The notes under the pieces: model-generated
Told to the model about the DNA's origin: nothing
The model's database searches: none
The model's input: only the letters and a program-made list of their open reading frames with translations
Translations under genes and position numbers: made by a program
Part shown: positions 50,367-57,871 of the stretch, piece after piece
How the letters are laid out: each line of letters opens with the position of its first letter
How positions within the stretch are numbered: position 1 is the first letter of the stretch
Source: Pseudacidovorax intermedius
Lineage (GTDB): Bacteria > Pseudomonadota > Gammaproteobacteria > Burkholderiales > Burkholderiaceae_C
Length of the DNA: 64,000 bases
Assembly (NCBI RefSeq): GCF_003350475.1
Contig: NZ_QQAV01000007.1
Span: forward strand, 186,001 to 250,000
Direction: 5' to 3'

Positions 50367-51050
50367 TCAGGTCAGCGCCCAGCGGCGCAGGAGGTTGTGG
50401 TAGACGCCGCTCAGCTGCACGAGGCGCCGGTCCGCGGCCGGCAGGTCGGCGCCGAGCCGCTGGATGGCCTGGTCCAGGTCGAACAGCAGCGCGCGGTCGG
50501 TGGGGTCGGGCACCAGGCTCTCGATCCAGAAGAAGGCGGCCAGCCGCGCACCGCGGGTCACGGGTGTGACCCGGTGCAGGCTGGTGGAGGGGTAGAGCAC
50601 CAGGTCGCCGGCATCGAGCTTGACGGCCTGCACGCCCGAGGGGCCCTCGATCTCCAGTTCGCCGCCGTCGTAGTCCTGCGCGTCGGCCAGGAAGAGGGTG
50701 GCCGACAGGTCGGTGCGCAGGGCGTCGCTCGTGCCGGGCAGCTGCATCACCGCGCTGTCCACATGGGCGCCGTAGGTGCCGCCGTCGGCATAGCGGTTGA
50801 AGCGCGGCGGAAAGATGCGCCGGGGCAGGGCCGCCGAAACGAACAGCGGATGCCCAGCGACGGCCTGCAGCACCTCCAGTCCCAGTGTCTGAGCCAGCGG
50901 CGATCGCTCGTCGAGCTGCTCGTTGTGCTTGACCTCGCGCGCCAGGCTGCCGGCCGTGTCGGCCCCGGCGCGCCAGGGCTGCGCCTGCAGCTGCCGCGCC
51001 ATGTCGCGCGCGGTGTCGCGGGGAAGGATCTGGTCGATGGTGAGCAGCAT
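50367..51050 (-). CDS. piuC: Fe(II)/2-oxoglutarate dioxygenase PiuC
   Basis: 227 aa, start ATG 51050, exactly the PiuC/YbiX size. N-terminal [20 protein letters not shown], the iron ligands His96-x-Asp98 (GAHVDSAVM) and His159 ([10 protein letters not shown]), and the 2-oxoglutarate-binding Arg169. PiuC genes are commonly found beside TonB-dependent siderophore receptors; here the receptor is two genes upstream. The physiological substrate of PiuC is not established. Confidence 0.93.
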   Translation of the reverse strand: MLLTIDQILPRDTARDMARQLQAQPWRAGADTAGSLAREVKHNEQLDERSPLAQTLGLEVLQAVAGHPLFVSAALPRRIFPPRFNRYADGGTYGAHVDSAVMQLPGTSDALRTDLSATLFLADAQDYDGGELEIEGPSGVQAVKLDAGDLVLYPSTSLHRVTPVTRGARLAAFFWIESLVPDPTDRALLFDLDQAIQRLGADLPAADRRLVQLSGVYHNLLRRWALT

Positions 51051-51063
51051 GGGCAGCGGGGCC

Positions 51064-52221
51064 TCAGGGGATCGCGTTGAAGTCCGGCACGGCAAGCAGC
51101 CGGTCGGGGCCGATGTCGGCGACGCTGGCGCAGCCCGCCACCGCCATGCAGGCCTGGAGCTCTTCGCCCAACAGTTGCAGCAGGTGGGCCACGCCCAGCG
51201 CACCGGCCGCGGCCAATGCATAGAGCTGCAGGCGCCCGACCAGCACCGCGTTGGCGCCCAGGGCCAGCGCCTTGAACACATCGGCGCCGCTGCGGATGCC
51301 ACCATCGAAGAGCAGCGGGACGTGGGAGCCGATGGCCTCACGCACGGCGGGCAGCAGCGACAGGCTGGGCGCCACGCCATCCACGGTGCGACCGCCATGG
51401 TTGGAAACGACGATGCCGGCGCAGCCGGCGTCCGCCAATGCGCGCGCGTCGGCGGGATCGAGCACGCCCTTGACCCAGACCGGCAGCGTGGTCGCGCCGC
51501 GCAGCCAGGCCAGGTCCTCATGGCGCGCCGACTGGGCCATGGCCCCCTGGAAGATCCGGCTTGCCCCTGCGGGCAATGCCGAAGCAGGGACCCCGATGCT
51601 TCCATGCGCGGGCACGCAGTCGGCCGGCATGCGGAAGCCCGCGCGCAGGGCGCGATGACTGGCCAGCTGAATGCTCGCGTCGAGCGTCAGCACGATGGCG
51701 CCGTAGCCGGCCGCTTCGGCACGGCGCAGCAGGGCCAGCGTGTCCTCACGGCGTGGCTGCAGGTAGAGCTGGAGCCAGGGCCGAGGTTGGCCGGCTTCGG
51801 GCGACAGCAGCCCGGCCACTTCTTCCAGCGGCGTGGTGGCCAGCGTGCTCAGCAGCAGGGGGGAGTGGGTCGCCGCGGCGGCGCGGGCGGTCTCTCGCTC
51901 GCCGCGCGGATGCACCAGCTTCTGGAAAGCCACGGGTGCGAGACCGATGGGTTGCGCCCACACTTCGCCCGCGATGCGCACCCGCGTATGGCCGGTGCGC
52001 AGGTCGCGCAGCACGCGCGGCACGATGGACCAGCGGCCGAAGGCCGCGCTGTTGGCGCGCGCCGTCCAGTCCTCGCCGCTGCCACCGGCAATGTAGGCGA
52101 GCCGATCGGCCGGAATGCATTGCTCGGCCAGCCGCTCGTAGTCGCGCGCCGCCAACACGCCGGGCGGGATGCGCTCGGGCGGTGCCGGGATGGTGGACGG
52201 GGGCGACGCGGACATCATCAT
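51064..52221 (-). CDS. FMN-dependent alpha-hydroxy-acid oxidase
   Basis: 385 aa, start ATG 52221 (three ATG codons in a row). Family barrel with [56 protein letters not shown], the catalytic His in [13 protein letters not shown] and FMN-binding [21 protein letters not shown]. It oxidises a 2-hydroxy acid such as lactate to the keto acid with H2O2. Why it sits in an iron-uptake operon between the TonB receptor and piuC is not obvious. Oxidation of a hydroxycarboxylate ligand of iron is one idea. Confidence 0.88.
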   Translation of the reverse strand: MMMSASPPSTIPAPPERIPPGVLAARDYERLAEQCIPADRLAYIAGGSGEDWTARANSAAFGRWSIVPRVLRDLRTGHTRVRIAGEVWAQPIGLAPVAFQKLVHPRGERETARAAAATHSPLLLSTLATTPLEEVAGLLSPEAGQPRPWLQLYLQPRREDTLALLRRAEAAGYGAIVLTLDASIQLASHRALRAGFRMPADCVPAHGSIGVPASALPAGASRIFQGAMAQSARHEDLAWLRGATTLPVWVKGVLDPADARALADAGCAGIVVSNHGGRTVDGVAPSLSLLPAVREAIGSHVPLLFDGGIRSGADVFKALALGANAVLVGRLQLYALAAAGALGVAHLLQLLGEELQACMAVAGCASVADIGPDRLLAVPDFNAIP

Positions 52222-52303
52222 GAAGAAAGCCAGGCAGGGCCTGGCATTGGATCAGAAGCCGCAACAACACAGGGGCCCGCGGGCCCCGTGCCGCGGCAGC
52301 GCG

Positions 52304-54631
52304 TCAGAACTCGTAGTCGAAGGTCACCCGCACGGCCCGGCCATCGCCCTTGTAGAGGAAGGCGCCCGAGCGGTAGACCGCCGTGTAGTAGTCCTTGTCG
52401 GTGGCATTCAGCACGTTCAGGCGGATGTCGGCGTGCTTGTTCAGCCGGTACGAGGCGAACAGGTCATACACCGTGAAGCCGGGCACGGGCTGCGCGCACA
52501 CGCCGTTGGTGAAACCGGCACCGGTGTCGGGCTGGCCGCCGCAGCGCTTGCTCTCGTGGCGGGCCACGCCGCCGATGGACAGATCCGGCGTCAGCTGGTA
52601 CTTGGCCTGCAGCGTGGCGGCGCGGTCGGCAAAGTTGGACAGCGGCAGGCCCACGTTGGTGGCCGTGGCCGAGGCCAGCACCTTCGACTTCATGAAGGTG
52701 GCGCCGGCCTGCACCGTGAGCTTGTCGGTCACGTTGCCCACCAGGCCGAACTCCACGCCCTGCACCCGGTTCTTGCCGGTGTTGAAGGTGCCGACGGCGT
52801 CGTAGTTGGCGCCTTCCATCACGTCCTTCTTGGTGGTGCGGAAGGCGGCGGCCGTGAACAGCAGCTTGTTGTTCAGCAGGTTCCACTTGGTGCCGATCTC
52901 CAGGTTCTCGGAGGTCTCGGGCTTGGCGCCTGCGGCGCTGCCCTGATAGATCACCAGGCCGCCGTAGCCGGCGCTGGTGCCGGTGTCGGACTCGCCGCCG
53001 TTGATGTCCTGCGCCGTGCCGTAGCTGGCGTAGACCATGCCCGCCTCGCTCAGCTTGTACGACAGGCCCAGGTGGCCATTCCACAGCGTGTCGGTGTATC
53101 CGTAATTGCCGGTGGCCAGGCCGGTGGAGGCGCTGGTGGTGAGCAGGCGGAAGTCGGTGTAGTCGGCGCGCAGGCCGCCGAAGGCCGTCAGGCGATCGGT
53201 CAGGTCCACCGTGTCCATCACGCTCAGGCCGGTGGACTTGACGTGCCAGTCGCGGGTGCGCGGCGTGCGGGTGTAGCTGCGGTTGGCCAGGTACCCGACG
53301 CCGGGCACCGCATTGCCCAGGGCATCGTTGATGCACCAGGCGTTGTTCACGCGGCTGGTGGCGCTGTTGCGGCAGTTGTAGGCGCCGGCGTTGGTGACGT
53401 TGTAGCCGCCCGAGATCACCTGGTGGTCGGTGTACTCGACGCTGAAGATGAACTCGTTCTTGCGGCCGGCGATCTCGGTGTCCCAGCGCAGGTTGCTCTG
53501 GTGGGCGAAGTAGGTGACGTCCTGCCAGCCGGTGTGCCCGTTGTCGATGGTGCCGGCCAGGTAGCCCTGGTTGCTGCCCAGCGGATAGACCGTGCGGCTG
53601 GAGGCGCCGGTGGTGGCATAGGCGTTCTCGCTGCGGCCGTAGCGCGTCAGGCTGTTGAGCTTGAGGTTGTCGGCGAAGCGGTACTGCACGCGGGCGGTGA
53701 CGGTGTCCACGTCCGACTGCAGGAAGTCGTTGGCCTGGGCGTAGAGCGGCACGTTCTTCGCGGGGTAGCGGAAGGGCGCGGTGCCCACCAGGTAGCTGCC
53801 CAGGTCGGGGCGCTTGTCCTTGGCGCGCAGGCCGTAGTAGTCCAGCGTGACCGACAGGTCCTTGTTGACTTCCCACAGACCCGACAGGGCCAGGCCGTCG
53901 CGGCGGCGGCTGGAGCCGTCGCGGTCTGGCACGCCCTCGTTGCCGGTCAGCACATTGGCGCGCAGCGCGAAGCTGTCGGTGAAGCCCTTGTTGAGGTCGG
54001 CGGTGACGCGGTGGTACTTGTCGGTGCCTGCACCGGCCGAGATCCGGTAGAAGTCGTAGTCCAGCGTGGCCTGCTTGGTGATCGCGTTGATCGCGCCACC
54101 GGCCGAGCCGCGGCCGGCGAAGCTGGAGTTGGGGCCCTTGGTGATCTCGACCTGCTCGATGGCGAAGCTCTCGCGCGTGGTCATGCCGGGGTCGCGCAGG
54201 CCGTCGACGAAGACGTCGCTGCGGGCTTCCTGGCCGCGGATGATGTAGCGGTCGCCGAAGGCGTTGCCGTTCTCGCCGGTACCCAGCGTGATGCCGGGCT
54301 GGGCCGCCAGGATCTGCTTGAGGTCGGTGGCGCCGGAGTCGTCGATGGCCGTCTTGGTCACCACCGAGATGGTCTGCGGCGTCTCTGCGAGTGGCCGGGT
54401 GTGGCGCGTGTCGCCCGAGGTGCGGGCCTTGTAGGGCACGCCGCCTTCGGCATTGGGATTGGGGTCGATGGCCTGTTCCTGCACCGTCACCGCCGGCAGG
54501 GCGGCGGCGGGCGGCTGGGCCGCGGTCTGGGCGAGGGCGCCCAGGGGCAGCAGGGCTGCGGTGGACAGGCTGGCGGCCAAGCCGTCGGCCATCCGCAGGC
54601 TCCGAGGCCGGCGCGTCGCGTTGTTTTTCAT
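52304..54631 (-). CDS. TonB-dependent siderophore receptor
   Basis: 775-aa outer-membrane receptor, start ATG 54631 with GGAGA upstream. After a signal peptide, the plug domain has LAETPQTISVVTKTAIDDSGATDLKQILAAQPGI, RYIIRGQEARSDVFVDGLRDPG and ITKGPNSSFAGRGSAGGAINAITKQ. A 22-strand barrel follows, ending in the terminal strand GRAVRVTFDYEF with a final Phe. A TonB box may lie in PAVTVQEQA. It imports a ferric siderophore, using TonB energy. First gene of a five-gene minus-strand operon. Confidence 0.93.
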   Translation of the reverse strand: MKNNATRRPRSLRMADGLAASLSTAALLPLGALAQTAAQPPAAALPAVTVQEQAIDPNPNAEGGVPYKARTSGDTRHTRPLAETPQTISVVTKTAIDDSGATDLKQILAAQPGITLGTGENGNAFGDRYIIRGQEARSDVFVDGLRDPGMTTRESFAIEQVEITKGPNSSFAGRGSAGGAINAITKQATLDYDFYRISAGAGTDKYHRVTADLNKGFTDSFALRANVLTGNEGVPDRDGSSRRRDGLALSGLWEVNKDLSVTLDYYGLRAKDKRPDLGSYLVGTAPFRYPAKNVPLYAQANDFLQSDVDTVTARVQYRFADNLKLNSLTRYGRSENAYATTGASSRTVYPLGSNQGYLAGTIDNGHTGWQDVTYFAHQSNLRWDTEIAGRKNEFIFSVEYTDHQVISGGYNVTNAGAYNCRNSATSRVNNAWCINDALGNAVPGVGYLANRSYTRTPRTRDWHVKSTGLSVMDTVDLTDRLTAFGGLRADYTDFRLLTTSASTGLATGNYGYTDTLWNGHLGLSYKLSEAGMVYASYGTAQDINGGESDTGTSAGYGGLVIYQGSAAGAKPETSENLEIGTKWNLLNNKLLFTAAAFRTTKKDVMEGANYDAVGTFNTGKNRVQGVEFGLVGNVTDKLTVQAGATFMKSKVLASATATNVGLPLSNFADRAATLQAKYQLTPDLSIGGVARHESKRCGGQPDTGAGFTNGVCAQPVPGFTVYDLFASYRLNKHADIRLNVLNATDKDYYTAVYRSGAFLYKGDGRAVRVTFDYEF

Positions 54632-54662
54632 GGTTCTCCGCTCCGTGGGTTTGTAAGCGGAC

Positions 54663-54690
54663 GCGATTCTCATTGGCAATCGTTCGCATT
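54663..54690 (-). promoter_or_regulatory. Fur-box-like site upstream of the TonB receptor
   Basis: On the minus strand the sequence contains AATGAGAATCG, matching ten bases of the Fur consensus (GATAATGAGAATC...), preceded by GCGAAC and GATTGCC hexamer-like units. It lies about 32-60 bp before the start codon, where a Fur repressor would block transcription under iron sufficiency. Confidence 0.6.
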
Positions 54691-54843
54691 TCGATCCTCG
54701 GGACGGGCTTCGCGTGTTTGGGGCGATCTGCTTTACAGAGCGTTTACATAATGTGCGTATTTCTGTCGCGCATCAGCAACAGGCACGGCTTTTCTGGCCT
54801 TCCGGACCACGTGCGGTCAGGCCGCTTTCGGCTGTGGAGCACC

Positions 54844-54881
54844 AAGAAAAAGAGCCGCCAGGTGCTTTGACACCTGGCGGC
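54844..54881 (-). terminator. Strong intrinsic terminator (minus strand)
   Basis: A perfect 11-bp stem, GCCGCCAGGTG (54854-54864) and CACCTGGCGGC (54871-54881), with a six-base loop. On the minus strand it is followed directly by TCTTTTTCTT (54853-54844). It would end minus-strand transcripts entering from the IclR gene (stop at 55102) or from an RNA starting between them. Confidence 0.85.
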
Positions 54882-55101
54882 CCTGAAAAAGCGCACCTGC
54901 TCCTCTGTGCGTGGAACAGGCGGCAGCAATGTGATGCGGCGAGGAAGTCTGCTTTCTCTGCCTCGCCGCCACTCACGCTTGCAGCCCTTCTGTGGGTGGT
55001 CGGTCCCTCCTGCGCTTTCCTCCCTGCCCGTCTACGCGGAACCTGGGAAATCTAAGCGCCAGCTGAGGCCGACCGTAAGTCAAACGGATGAGCCGGCGAT
55101 C
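54882..55101 (-). ncRNA. Possible structured RNA or long 3' untranslated region
   Basis: 220 bp lie between the IclR stop and the strong terminator. They contain a second stable hairpin, GCGGCGAGG (54936-54944) and CCTCGCCGC (54961-54969), with 16 bases between the arms. Two hairpins, the second followed by a U-run, is the layout of many small regulatory RNAs. No convincing promoter was found (a TTGACT near 55080 has no -10 at a normal distance), so a long 3' UTR is equally likely. No protein-coding signal is seen. Confidence 0.35.
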
Positions 55102-55902
55102 TCACCGTCCCTGGCTGTCCGCGGCCCAGTCCTGGGCCACGCGGGTGGCGAGTGTGCGCAGCGCGTCGCCCAGTTCCTCGGCCACCACGGCCACCGGAAG
55201 GGGCGTGGACAGGCTCACGTTGAGCACATAGGCCGCCCCATCGGCCGATGGCAGTGGGGCGGCCAGCGCCACGACCTCCGGCTGCCAGGAGGCGGCGCAG
55301 AAGCCGCGGCTGCGGACCTGTCGCGCTGCATCCTCGATCTCGGCCGACAGCGCGGGCCACTGGCTGCCGCGGCGTTGGGCGATCGCGCGCAGGACGGCCT
55401 TGCGGCGGGCGGCGGGCGCCACGGCCAGATAGGCGCGGCCCAGTGAGGTCAGCTCCATCGGCACGCGCTGGCCCGACACCACGTGCCGCAGCGCCACGCG
55501 TCGCGCATAGCGGATGGATTCGAGGTAGACCATCTCGTCGCCGTCCGGCGCGGCCAGGCCCACGTTGATGCGCCGTGATTCGGCCAGCGCGCGCATGTGG
55601 GGGGCGGCCACGGCCAGCACGCGCGAGCCAGCCCGCATGGCATGGGCCAGGCTCAGCACCGGCGGTGCAAGCCGGTAGGCGCGCGAGGCGGCCTCCCACT
55701 GCAACAGGCCGCAGCCGACCAGCGTCTGCGTCAGCCGGCTGACCGTGGCCTTGGGCAGGCCGGTGCGTTCAGCCAGCTCGCTGTTGCCCAGAAGTTCGGA
55801 GCCGGGCCGGAAGGCGCGCAGCAGCGCAATGCCCCGCTCCAGGGAGCGATTGGCCGGCGAGAGGCCGGGTTTGTCGGTCGGGGTTTCGGCGGTTCCAGGC
55901 AT
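55102..55902 (-). CDS. IclR-family regulator
   Basis: 266 aa, start ATG 55902. Winged helix SLERGIALLRAFRPGSELLGNSELAERTGLPKATVSRLTQTLVGCGLLQWEAASRAYRL and the effector domain with MELTSLGRAYLAVAPAARR and a Cys-containing RSRGFCAASWQPEVVALAAPL. Divergent from the Bug receptor gene at 56061 and probably its regulator. It has a perfect IclR-type dyad 42 bp upstream. Confidence 0.9.
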   Translation of the reverse strand: MPGTAETPTDKPGLSPANRSLERGIALLRAFRPGSELLGNSELAERTGLPKATVSRLTQTLVGCGLLQWEAASRAYRLAPPVLSLAHAMRAGSRVLAVAAPHMRALAESRRINVGLAAPDGDEMVYLESIRYARRVALRHVVSGQRVPMELTSLGRAYLAVAPAARRKAVLRAIAQRRGSQWPALSAEIEDAARQVRSRGFCAASWQPEVVALAAPLPSADGAAYVLNVSLSTPLPVAVVAEELGDALRTLATRVAQDWAADSQGR

Positions 55903-55944
55903 GGCGGCGGGCTCGCAGGCGAAGGGGCCAGGAGCTTAGAGCAA

Positions 55945-55959
55945 TTCCACGCAATGGAA
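55945..55959. promoter_or_regulatory. IclR operator candidate
   Basis: TTCCA (55945-55949) and TGGAA (55955-55959), five bases apart, form the core dyad typical of IclR-family sites. It lies in the 158-bp divergent gap between the regulator and the receptor gene. Confidence 0.55.
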
Positions 55960-56060
55960 CATGGGCCGCTCGCCGCCACCCGAACGGTCCTAGAGTCGCC
56001 CCACGGCCTGACGCTGCCTGCCACTGCATCCGGCCACCAAGACCACCACGGAGACAGACC

Positions 56061-57035
56061 ATGATCGAACGCCTTCTGCGTGCAGGGCGAGCCTGCCTTT
56101 TCGCCCTCGGCGCCCTCGGCCTGGCGGGTGCCGCATCGGCCGCCTACCCCGACCATCCGATCCGACTCGTCGTGCCCTTCTCGCCCGGCGGCGGCACCGA
56201 CCTGATCGCACGTACGCTGGGCCAGGAGATGTCCAAGTACCTGGGCCAGCCGGTGATCGTCGACAACAAGCCCGGCGCCGGCACCCTGATCGGCACGGAC
56301 AACGTCGCCAAGAGCCCGGCCGATGGCTATTCGGTGGTAGTCGCGTCCTTCGCGCATGCGGTCAACCCTTCGCTCCAGCCCAAGCTGCCCTACGGCAGCA
56401 ATGCCGCGTTTGCGCCCGTGATGCTCATCGGGCGCGGCCCCAATGTGCTGGTGGTGCGGCCCGACAGTCCCTACAAATCGGTGGCCGACCTGGTCGCAGC
56501 GGCCAAGGCCCGCCCCGACAAGCTCAGCTATGCCTCGCAAGGCACCGGCACCTCGGCCCATCTCGCTGGCGAGATGCTGGCCAATCTGGCCAGGTTGAAG
56601 CTGGTGCATGTGCCCTACAAGGGCGCCGGCCCGGCCCTCACCGACCTGCTGGGCGGTCAGGTGGACATGATGTTCGCCACGGCCGCCGCGGCGTCCGGCT
56701 TCGTCGACAGCGGCAAGCTGCGCGCGCTGGGCGTGACCACGCCCGAGCCCTCGCCAGCCTTCAAGGGGGTGCCCGCCATCGCCGCCACCGTGCCGGGCTA
56801 CCAGATGGAAAGCTGGTATGGCCTCTATGTGCCCGCCGGCACGCCGCCCGCCGTCATCGAGCGCCTCGGCGCCGCCGCCCGCAAGGCGGTGCGCACGCCC
56901 GACTTCGCCCGCAAGATCGAACACGAAGGCCTGGTGGTCAGCGGCGGCACGCCCGCCGAACTGGCCGCCTACGTGCAGGCCGAAGAGGCCCGCTGGACTC
57001 GCATCGTCAAAGAGAACGGCATCAAGCCGGATTGA
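56061..57035 (+). CDS. Bug-family tripartite tricarboxylate transporter receptor
   Basis: 324 aa, start ATG 56061 with GGAGA upstream. Signal peptide ending GAASA, then YPDHPIRLVVPFSPGGGTDLIARTLGQEM, PVIVDNKPGAGTLIGTDNVAKSPADGYSVV and HVPYKGAGPALTDLLGGQVDMMF. Periplasmic receptor for a carboxylate; no TctAB genes nearby. It heads a group of CoA-thioester enzymes, which suggests its ligand is the acid they activate. Confidence 0.9.
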   Translation: MIERLLRAGRACLFALGALGLAGAASAAYPDHPIRLVVPFSPGGGTDLIARTLGQEMSKYLGQPVIVDNKPGAGTLIGTDNVAKSPADGYSVVVASFAHAVNPSLQPKLPYGSNAAFAPVMLIGRGPNVLVVRPDSPYKSVADLVAAAKARPDKLSYASQGTGTSAHLAGEMLANLARLKLVHVPYKGAGPALTDLLGGQVDMMFATAAAASGFVDSGKLRALGVTTPEPSPAFKGVPAIAATVPGYQMESWYGLYVPAGTPPAVIERLGAAARKAVRTPDFARKIEHEGLVVSGGTPAELAAYVQAEEARWTRIVKENGIKPD

Positions 57036-57075
57036 ACAGAAACCGGCCCACGCCACCCCGCACTGGAACCCCGCC

Positions 57076-57867
57076 ATGACCTACGACTTCATCACCCTCT
57101 CGGTCGAGAACGCCATCGCCACCCTCACGCTCAACCGGCCCGACAAGCGCAACGCCATGAGCGACGACATGCGCCGCGAGTTCGCGCATGCGCTCGAACA
57201 CGTGGGTGCCGACAAGTCCATCCGCGCCCTGGTGCTGACCGGCGCCGGCAAGGGCTTCTGCGCCGGCGGCGACATCGCCGGCATGCAGCGGCGCATGAAT
57301 GCGCCCACTGGCGAGGTCGGCTTCAACGGCTGGCACCGCCAGCAGCGTGTGCACCAGGTGCAGGCCCTGCTGCATACCTGCCCCAAGCCGGTGATCGCCG
57401 CCGTCAATGGTGCCGCCTCGGGCCTGGGCGCGGACACTGCGCTGGCCTGCGACTTCATCATCGCCAGCGAATGGGCCAGCTTCACCTGGTCGTACATCCA
57501 CCGCGGGATCATCCCGGACGGCGGCGGCATGTACTTCCTGCCGCGCCGCGTGGGTCTGCCCAAGGCCAAGGAGCTGATCTTCACCGGCCGCCAGGTGAAG
57601 GTGGACGAGGCCCTGGCGCTGGGCATCGTGGACCGCAAGACCTCGGCCGAGACGCTGCTGGCCGATGCCCAGGCCTGGGCCGCCGAGTTGTCCTCCGCCT
57701 CGTCCACCGCGCTGGCGCTGACCAAGTCCATCCTCGACCAGAGCTTCGAGCTGTCGTCGCACGATGTGTTCGCGCAGGGCAGCCAGGCGCAGGGCATCTG
57801 CTACACCAGCAGCGAGCACCGCGCCTCGGTCGAGGCCTTCCTGGCCAAGACGACCGCCAAGGAGTGA
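57076..57867 (+). CDS. Enoyl-CoA hydratase/isomerase family protein
   Basis: 263 aa, start ATG 57076. Crotonase fold: ATLTLNRPDKRNAMSDDMRREFAHAL, oxyanion loop GFCAGGDIAGM, AAVNGAASGLGADTALACDFIIAS and HRGIIPDGGGMYFLPRRVG. The usual second Glu position reads as PDGGG, so hydratase, isomerase or other crotonase chemistry are all possible. Its stop is 4 bp before the acyl-CoA synthetase start, showing tight coupling. Confidence 0.88.
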   Translation: MTYDFITLSVENAIATLTLNRPDKRNAMSDDMRREFAHALEHVGADKSIRALVLTGAGKGFCAGGDIAGMQRRMNAPTGEVGFNGWHRQQRVHQVQALLHTCPKPVIAAVNGAASGLGADTALACDFIIASEWASFTWSYIHRGIIPDGGGMYFLPRRVGLPKAKELIFTGRQVKVDEALALGIVDRKTSAETLLADAQAWAAELSSASSTALALTKSILDQSFELSSHDVFAQGSQAQGICYTSSEHRASVEAFLAKTTAKE

Positions 57868-57871
57868 GGCC

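Noticed and set aside
54744-54929. 61-codon minus-strand frame over the terminator
   Set aside because: It spans the hairpin and U-tract of a strong terminator, so it is unlikely to be translated.
55070-55085. TTGACT as a -35 for a minus-strand small RNA
   Set aside because: The nearest -10-like sequence is more than 20 bp away, outside the usable range.
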